Assembly: GCF_024347455.1 (NCBI RefSeq)
Contig: NZ_AP025483.1
Location: 2,666,001-2,730,000, forward strand
Length of the DNA: 64,000 bases
Reading direction: 5' to 3'
Origin: Vibrio echinoideorum
Lineage (GTDB): Bacteria > Pseudomonadota > Gammaproteobacteria > Enterobacterales > Vibrionaceae
Both the position numbers and the translations under genes were made by a program. Positions 59,521-64,000 of this stretch are shown here, one piece after another. The notes below the pieces were generated by a model, which was not told the DNA's origin, did no database searches, and saw nothing but the letters and a program-made list of their open reading frames with translations. Each line of letters opens with the position of its first letter. Position 1 is the first letter of the stretch.

Positions 59521-60861
59521 TTACCCTTCCTTCACAATTGTATCTAGGCATTCACGAAGTAACTGACCGTACTCGTACTTACCAGGACATACAAAGGTAC
59601 ACAGTGCTAAATCTTCTTCATCTAGCTCTAGCGCACCAAGTGCTTGTGCACTATCAACGTCGCCAGCGCATAGATCGCGAAGCAGCAAAGTAGGCTCCAT
59701 ATCTAATGGCATTACTTTCTCGTAGTTACCAATTGGAACCATAGAGCGATCACTACCGTTTGTCGTCGTTGTCATGTTGAACAACTGACCTTTAAACACG
59801 TGACCAAGGAATGAACGAGTAACAGAGAACTTGTTCTTACCAGGCATAGCCCAGCCGAATAGCTCTTTATCACGACCTTCACGAAGAACCGAAACCTGTT
59901 GATGGTAACGGCCAAGGTAAGCATTTGGACCTGAAGCGTGAACACCAGATAACACTGAACCTGAAATCAGGCGAACTTCACCTGGCATCAACTCGCTGTC
60001 CGTTAACTCTTCAAGGCTAGCACCAATTTGAGTACGAACTAGACGTGGGTTGTTCACCACTGGACCAGCCAGAGAAACAACACGCTCAGAGTAAATTTCA
60101 CCAGTAAGGAAAAGCTTACCGAATGCGATAACGTCTTGGTAGTTAATGCTCCACGCTACATTTTGTGCATTTACCGGATATAGGTAATGCATATGCGTGC
60201 CTGCAAGACCTGCAGGGTGTGGGCCATCAAAAACATGTTCTTCAACGTTAGACTGAGCTGAACGAGGTAAGCTAGTACCTTTTTTACAAACGTACACTTT
60301 ACCGTTAGTCAGAGTTGAAAGAAGATCTAAACCAGCAACGAAAGCATCAGACTGCTCGTTAATAATTAATTCTGGCTCAGCTGCTAGCGGATTAGTATCC
60401 ATAGCAGTAACGAAAATAGCCTGAGTTTCAGAATCAACTGCTGGAACCTTGCTGAACGGACGAGTTCGCAAAGCGGTCCATGCGCCAGACTCAACTAACT
60501 GAGCTTTAACCGTTTCACGGTCAAGGCCTGTTAATTGGTTAGCTTCATAGCTATTGAACGTGATTTGCTCATTGCCTGCTACTTCAATCACTACTGACTG
60601 AAGAACACGCTTAGCACCACGGTTCACTTCAATAACTTTACCGCTTGCTGGAGAAGTAAATACAACACCTGGGTTCTTTTTATCTGCAAAAAGAACTTGG
60701 CCTTTCTTCACTTCATCACCAACGCGAGTATGCATCGTAGGACGCATACCAACGTACTCTTCGCCAAGCAAGGCGACTTTAGTGATGGACTTACCATCAT
60801 TAATCACCTGGGATGGAGTTCCTGCGATAGGAAGATCCAAACCCTTCTTTATTGTAATCAT
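59521..60861 (-). CDS. nqrA: Na+-NQR subunit A
   Basis: The 446-residue cytoplasmic subunit lacks membrane helices and helps form the ubiquinone site. I choose the ATG at 60861, giving [16 protein letters not shown], the conserved N-terminus; a Met four codons upstream is possible. Further family segments are [16 protein letters not shown] and HTHYLYP-like [15 protein letters not shown]. It is the first gene of the operon; two inverted repeats lie 76-125 bases upstream. Confidence 0.96.
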   Translation of the reverse strand: MITIKKGLDLPIAGTPSQVINDGKSITKVALLGEEYVGMRPTMHTRVGDEVKKGQVLFADKKNPGVVFTSPASGKVIEVNRGAKRVLQSVVIEVAGNEQITFNSYEANQLTGLDRETVKAQLVESGAWTALRTRPFSKVPAVDSETQAIFVTAMDTNPLAAEPELIINEQSDAFVAGLDLLSTLTNGKVYVCKKGTSLPRSAQSNVEEHVFDGPHPAGLAGTHMHYLYPVNAQNVAWSINYQDVIAFGKLFLTGEIYSERVVSLAGPVVNNPRLVRTQIGASLEELTDSELMPGEVRLISGSVLSGVHASGPNAYLGRYHQQVSVLREGRDKELFGWAMPGKNKFSVTRSFLGHVFKGQLFNMTTTTNGSDRSMVPIGNYEKVMPLDMEPTLLLRDLCAGDVDSAQALGALELDEEDLALCTFVCPGKYEYGQLLRECLDTIVKEG

Positions 60862-60936
60862 ACGCACTTGCACTACTTTATCGGGAAAAAGATTCTTTTA
60901 ATTGCGTAAATTCAGGACGTTTTTAAATCGCCCTTA

Positions 60937-60983
60937 GACACGACATTACAGTGTCCGGTTTTGGTAAATTTGAGATACCAAAA
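60937..60983. promoter_or_regulatory. Two adjacent inverted repeats upstream of nqrA
   Basis: GACAC-N9-GTGTC (60937-60955) and TTTTGGTA-N9-TACCAAAA (60959-60983) are three bases apart and both perfect. They could be operators or leader-RNA hairpins of the nqr operon; neither matches a regulator site that I recognise. Confidence 0.55.
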
Positions 60984-61381
60984 TCGCAACATTATCTTAA
61001 TAAACTCATCACACAAATCATGTGAGATTTATCAGGTGCCGTATACTAGCATTTTTTGACAACTTGATGCCATGACCAATAGCTTGAATACGGCCTTAAT
61101 TTGGTGAGATTTGAAGCATATGGACTCTCAAATATGTATAAATTTGACGAGCCGCACAGATAAAATGGCTTTTGAATCGTGTTTTAAACAAGAGATTAAT
61201 ACTCTGTCACAAACTAATATTTTACGAGTTATGTTGAAACACTGTTAATAAAAACATTACTCATTGTAGGTATTTTAAACCGTTCAATTTGACATCAATT
61301 TGGGTGATATAAGAACGAAAAACACATAAGTTTGACGACCAAAAAAGCACTATTACGCTTCCTCTATCTGTATAAACCCTT
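60984..61381. other. Gene-free region between bolA and nqrA
   Basis: With the inverted repeats below it, about 520 bases lack any gene. A possible extended -10 for nqrA is TGC-TAGTAT on the minus strand (61051-61043), about 182 bases before the nqrA start, implying a long leader. No terminator for bolA was recognised, so read-through from bolA is possible. Confidence 0.5.
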
Positions 61382-61690
61382 TTACTTGCCACCGCCCATA
61401 CACATTGGGCTATCTGGCACGTTATCTAGCTGCTTCATCCATTCATCTTTTGTATAAGTGTGAATAGACAACGCGTGGATATTATTCGCTAGCTCTTCTG
61501 AAAGTGCTTTATTTACCGCTCGATGACGAGCAATAAGACGCAACCCTTCAAACGTATCGCTGACAACAATCACTTTAAAATGACTCTCAGAACCAGCCGG
61601 AACATTGTGCATATAGCTCTCATTCACCACGTTTAAATGACTTGGTGAAAACTCATTGTGCAATTTTGTTTCGATAACTTCTTGGATCAT
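61382..61690 (-). CDS. bolA: BolA-family protein
   Basis: The 102-residue protein has the BolA fold signature [28 protein letters not shown] in the middle and a conserved His in that stretch. BolA binds monothiol glutaredoxin through a shared Fe-S cluster and acts as a stress and morphology regulator. Length matches E. coli BolA (105). The C-terminal CMGGGK tail is also typical. It stands alone, divergent from rlmG. Confidence 0.92.
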   Translation of the reverse strand: MIQEVIETKLHNEFSPSHLNVVNESYMHNVPAGSESHFKVIVVSDTFEGLRLIARHRAVNKALSEELANNIHALSIHTYTKDEWMKQLDNVPDSPMCMGGGK

Positions 61691-61865
61691 TGTGATTCCT
61701 TAAATAGCGTATTGGCATTACCTGTCGCTCCAGTATAAACCCTAACTAACCGACTGTCTGAGTATTTCATCGCTGACTCGAGGGGTTTAGTCGAGTTTTT
61801 TATATCTTGTTCAGGCTGCATTTGAGACAATATCTTTGTTATTTCTTACATAAGTATCTCAAGCA

Positions 61866-63017
61866 ATGAAAACTGAACTTACCCTTCACGATAGAACTTT
61901 AACCCTAAATCGTTTCCCCAATCGTTCAAATGAAACCCTTCAAGCTTGGGATGCCGGCGACGAATACCTGATTAGCCATGTTGAAGAGATGAATCTTGAA
62001 CCTGGTAAACACATCCTGATCATGAACGACAGTTTTGGTGCCCTATCCGCTTGGTTCTCTAAAGATCATGACGTGACTATGATGAGTGACTCTTTTATCT
62101 CTCATCGCGGAACGCTAAAAAACTTGCAACGTAATCAAAGCAACCGTGTGAACTTTTTAAACACTATGGATGATATTCCACACGGTATCGACCTTGTGAT
62201 CATGCAATTGCCAAAAACCAACCGCCACCTAGTATGGCAGTTGAGCCAGTTGCGCCAAGCACTGCCTGAAGGCAGCCAAGTGATTGGTGTGAATAAAGTA
62301 AAAGAGATCCACACTTCAACACTTAACCTGTTTGAAAAATATCTGGGTGAAACCAAAACCTCTCTGGCTAAGAAAAAGCATCGCCTTGTGTTCTCTTCTC
62401 CAAACTGCCAACCGATTCAAACAGTAGAGCCTAATGTTGAATGGGATGTTGATGGTGAAGATATTCGCTTGAAAAATTTACCAAATGTTTACTCAGGCGA
62501 GGCACTCGATCAAGGCGCTCGTTATATGTTGGAACACATCCCACAAGATCCAGAATTGCGTCACATAATTGATTTAGGTTGTGGTAATGGTGTACTGAGT
62601 GTGAAAGCAGGTCAGTTAAACCCACAAGCTCGTATTACCTGTGTAGACGAAAGCTTCATGGCTGTGGAATCTGCGCGCCAAAATGTAAAAGACAATCTTG
62701 GCGAAGAAGGTAACTTCCAGTTCATCGCAAACAACTGTTTAGATGGCTTTAAGAAAAACAGCACTTACTTAGTCATGTGTAACCCTCCGTTCCACCAACA
62801 GCAAGCGATTACAGATCACATTGCGTGGCAAATGTTCTGTGATGCAAAGCATGTTCTAAGCAATGGAGGCAAATTAATTGTTATTGGCAACCGCCACCTC
62901 GGATACGATGTCAAACTAGCAAGATTATTTGGTGAAGCGAACGTCGAAACGCTTGAGTTGAACCAAAAATTTGAGATATTACAGGCAACAAGAGAACCTG
63001 CTAATTTTAATAAATAG
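61866..63017 (+). CDS. rlmG: 23S rRNA (guanine1835-N2)-methyltransferase RlmG
   Basis: The 383-residue enzyme has a degenerate N-terminal methyltransferase-like domain and an active C-terminal domain with SAM loop DLGCGNGVLS (about 237-246) and catalytic NPPF at 306-309. The N-terminal LTLNRFPNRSNETLQAWDAGDEYL segment matches RlmG rather than its paralogue RsmC. Length fits RlmG (378 in E. coli). It lies alone between bolA and the yajG-type gene. Confidence 0.92.
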   Translation: MKTELTLHDRTLTLNRFPNRSNETLQAWDAGDEYLISHVEEMNLEPGKHILIMNDSFGALSAWFSKDHDVTMMSDSFISHRGTLKNLQRNQSNRVNFLNTMDDIPHGIDLVIMQLPKTNRHLVWQLSQLRQALPEGSQVIGVNKVKEIHTSTLNLFEKYLGETKTSLAKKKHRLVFSSPNCQPIQTVEPNVEWDVDGEDIRLKNLPNVYSGEALDQGARYMLEHIPQDPELRHIIDLGCGNGVLSVKAGQLNPQARITCVDESFMAVESARQNVKDNLGEEGNFQFIANNCLDGFKKNSTYLVMCNPPFHQQQAITDHIAWQMFCDAKHVLSNGGKLIVIGNRHLGYDVKLARLFGEANVETLELNQKFEILQATREPANFNK

Positions 63018-63084
63018 GCAGTAGACTGCTTCATAAGAATTTAAAATACCGAGCTTCTGGTGTGAATTTAGAAAGGATAAAGGA

Positions 63085-63654
63085 ATGAAAAAACTGATTT
63101 TGGCTGCCTCTATTATGGCTTTAACAGCATGTTCAGCCCCTCAGCAAGAACAGATCAATGTAATGCCAGAAGCTTCGCTAAGCTCAAGCAACCTTGTACA
63201 AGGCAAAACATACACACTAACCAGTAAAGATGTTCGTGCAGCTCAGTACGTAGCATTGGTTGATAGTGGCCGTTCAAATATCCAGCCGATTCACGCTAAA
63301 CAGAACATGCGTATTTCTCTAGAGGACGCATTAGCAAAACAACTGGAATCCCAAGGTTTCCGCGCAAGCGTAAATAGTGAAAACTCAATTGTTTTAGAGA
63401 TTCAAGAAGCACTTGTTACCGTAGAACACACCATTATGGAAAACCAAATGGACGGTAAAGTCACACTTGAAGTTACCGCTGAGACACCTGAAGGTAAGCT
63501 TGTAAAAACATTCAACGGCACTGCAACTCGTACCGGTGCATTAAGCGCTTCAAACGACGACATTTCAATGGTTCTAAACGATGTGATCAACTTGGTTCTT
63601 ACTGAAATCGCGAACGACCCTGAACTACAAAACTACATGAAGGAACGTTTCTAA
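63085..63654 (+). CDS. yajG: YajG-family lipoprotein
   Basis: The 189-residue protein has a lipoprotein signal with lipobox LTAC (Cys16), followed by SAPQQEQINVMPEAS. The rest fits the YajG family, outer-membrane-associated lipoproteins of unknown function, including the DVINLVLTEIANDPEL region near the end. AAAGGA upstream supports the start. Its stop overlaps the next gene's ATG by one base, so the two are co-translated. Confidence 0.85.
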   Translation: MKKLILAASIMALTACSAPQQEQINVMPEASLSSSNLVQGKTYTLTSKDVRAAQYVALVDSGRSNIQPIHAKQNMRISLEDALAKQLESQGFRASVNSENSIVLEIQEALVTVEHTIMENQMDGKVTLEVTAETPEGKLVKTFNGTATRTGALSASNDDISMVLNDVINLVLTEIANDPELQNYMKERF

Positions 63655-64000
63655 TGAGCCGCATTCTAACTTCTATCGCATTAATGCTGGTTAGCGTAAG
63701 CGTTTGGGCTGGCCCTAAAGTGAACGTAGAGACAACATTAGGCGACTTCACTATCGAGCTTAACCAAGAGCAAGCACCGGTTAGTGTTGATAACTTCCTT
63801 AAATACGTCGCAGACGGCAGCTACGAAGGCACTATCTTCCACCGAGTAATTCCTGGCTTCATGGCTCAAGGTGGTGGCTTTGATCAAGATATGAATCAAC
63901 AAGCGACTTATGCTCCTATCAAAAATGAAGGCAGTAACGGTCTCAAGAATGATACAGCAACGATAGCAATGGCTCGCACTAATGCGCCAGATTCTGCAAC
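63654..64000 (+). CDS. ppiA: Periplasmic cyclophilin-type peptidyl-prolyl isomerase (3' end cut off)
   Basis: The frame starts with ATG overlapping the previous stop and is open to the window end (115 complete codons). A signal peptide (MSRILTSIALMLVSVSVWA) is followed by PKVNVETTLGDFTIELNQ and the cyclophilin core FHRVIPGFMAQGGGF. It should speed proline isomerisation during folding of exported proteins. The signal peptide favours the periplasmic PpiA over cytoplasmic PpiB. Confidence 0.9.
   Translation, partial: MSRILTSIALMLVSVSVWAGPKVNVETTLGDFTIELNQEQAPVSVDNFLKYVADGSYEGTIFHRVIPGFMAQGGGFDQDMNQQATYAPIKNEGSNGLKNDTATIAMARTNAPDSA

Noticed and set aside
61018..61039. Possible CRP site (TGTGAGATTTATCA) upstream of nqrA
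   Set aside because: Only one half-site matches well, and it lies downstream of the best -10 candidate.

Overview
The window looks like core chromosome of a Vibrio, possibly of the Splendidus clade (the clade is a guess). The evidence is a complete six-gene Na+-pumping NADH:quinone reductase operon with apbE and nqrM beside it, a moderately AT-rich composition, frequent CTA and CAA codons, an unusually large tRNA gene array, and gene orders shared with other gammaproteobacteria. No prophage, insertion sequence, CRISPR array or rRNA operon was seen.

Layout. Positions 1-2400 hold the end of a curli locus: a cut-off curlin, a second acidic curlin-like protein, a small secreted protein in the csgC position, and a csgD-type regulator. 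Positions 2400-3100 hold a tRNA-Pro gene (minus strand) whose 3' end and downstream flank are duplicated. Positions 3200-6050 carry a 46-residue DUF3149 membrane protein behind an FNR-like site, smrA, rluF and ybaK. Positions 6165-7832 encode a 5'-nucleotidase lipoprotein. The divergent pair hemA-prfA-prmC-sirB2-sirB1-kdsA (minus) and lolB-ispE-prs / pth-ychF (plus) fills 8300-18400.

Positions 18570-21280 hold 19 tRNA genes (4 Met, 9 Leu-UAG, 6 Gln-UUG) behind one strong promoter and before one terminator, built from near-identical 258-bp and 283-bp modules. After pgl come ubiF and miaB, ybeZ-ybeY-corC-lnt, ybeL/leuS, and the envelope operon lptE-holA-rsfS-rlmH-mrdA-rodA-rlpA-dacA, then ybeD, lipB and lipA. 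This is close to the E. coli order around ubiF-miaB to lipA, with nadD missing between holA and rsfS.

Positions 43500-53500 are more mixed: an NSS-family Na+ symporter, a YggN-type periplasmic protein, a GreA/GreB-like factor, a RecQ-like helicase, a chemoreceptor, dinB with a clear LexA box, and a REC-REC-GGDEF regulator. Positions 53570-60861 carry nqrM, apbE and nqrFEDCBA (all minus). The window ends with bolA, rlmG, a YajG-type lipoprotein and the start of a periplasmic cyclophilin.

The functions are mostly translation and tRNA handling (prfA, prmC, pth, miaB, rsfS, rlmH, rluF, leuS, ybaK, the tRNA array), envelope growth (kdsA, lolB, lnt, lptE, mrdA, rodA, rlpA, dacA) and Na+-based energy metabolism. 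No clearly new multi-gene system was found. The least ordinary signals are terminator-like hairpins inside the first codons of two genes (the csgC-position gene and lnt), the modular tRNA array, a heptanucleotide repeat overlapping the lnt stop codon, the atypical curlin-like protein, and paired inverted repeats upstream of nqrA.
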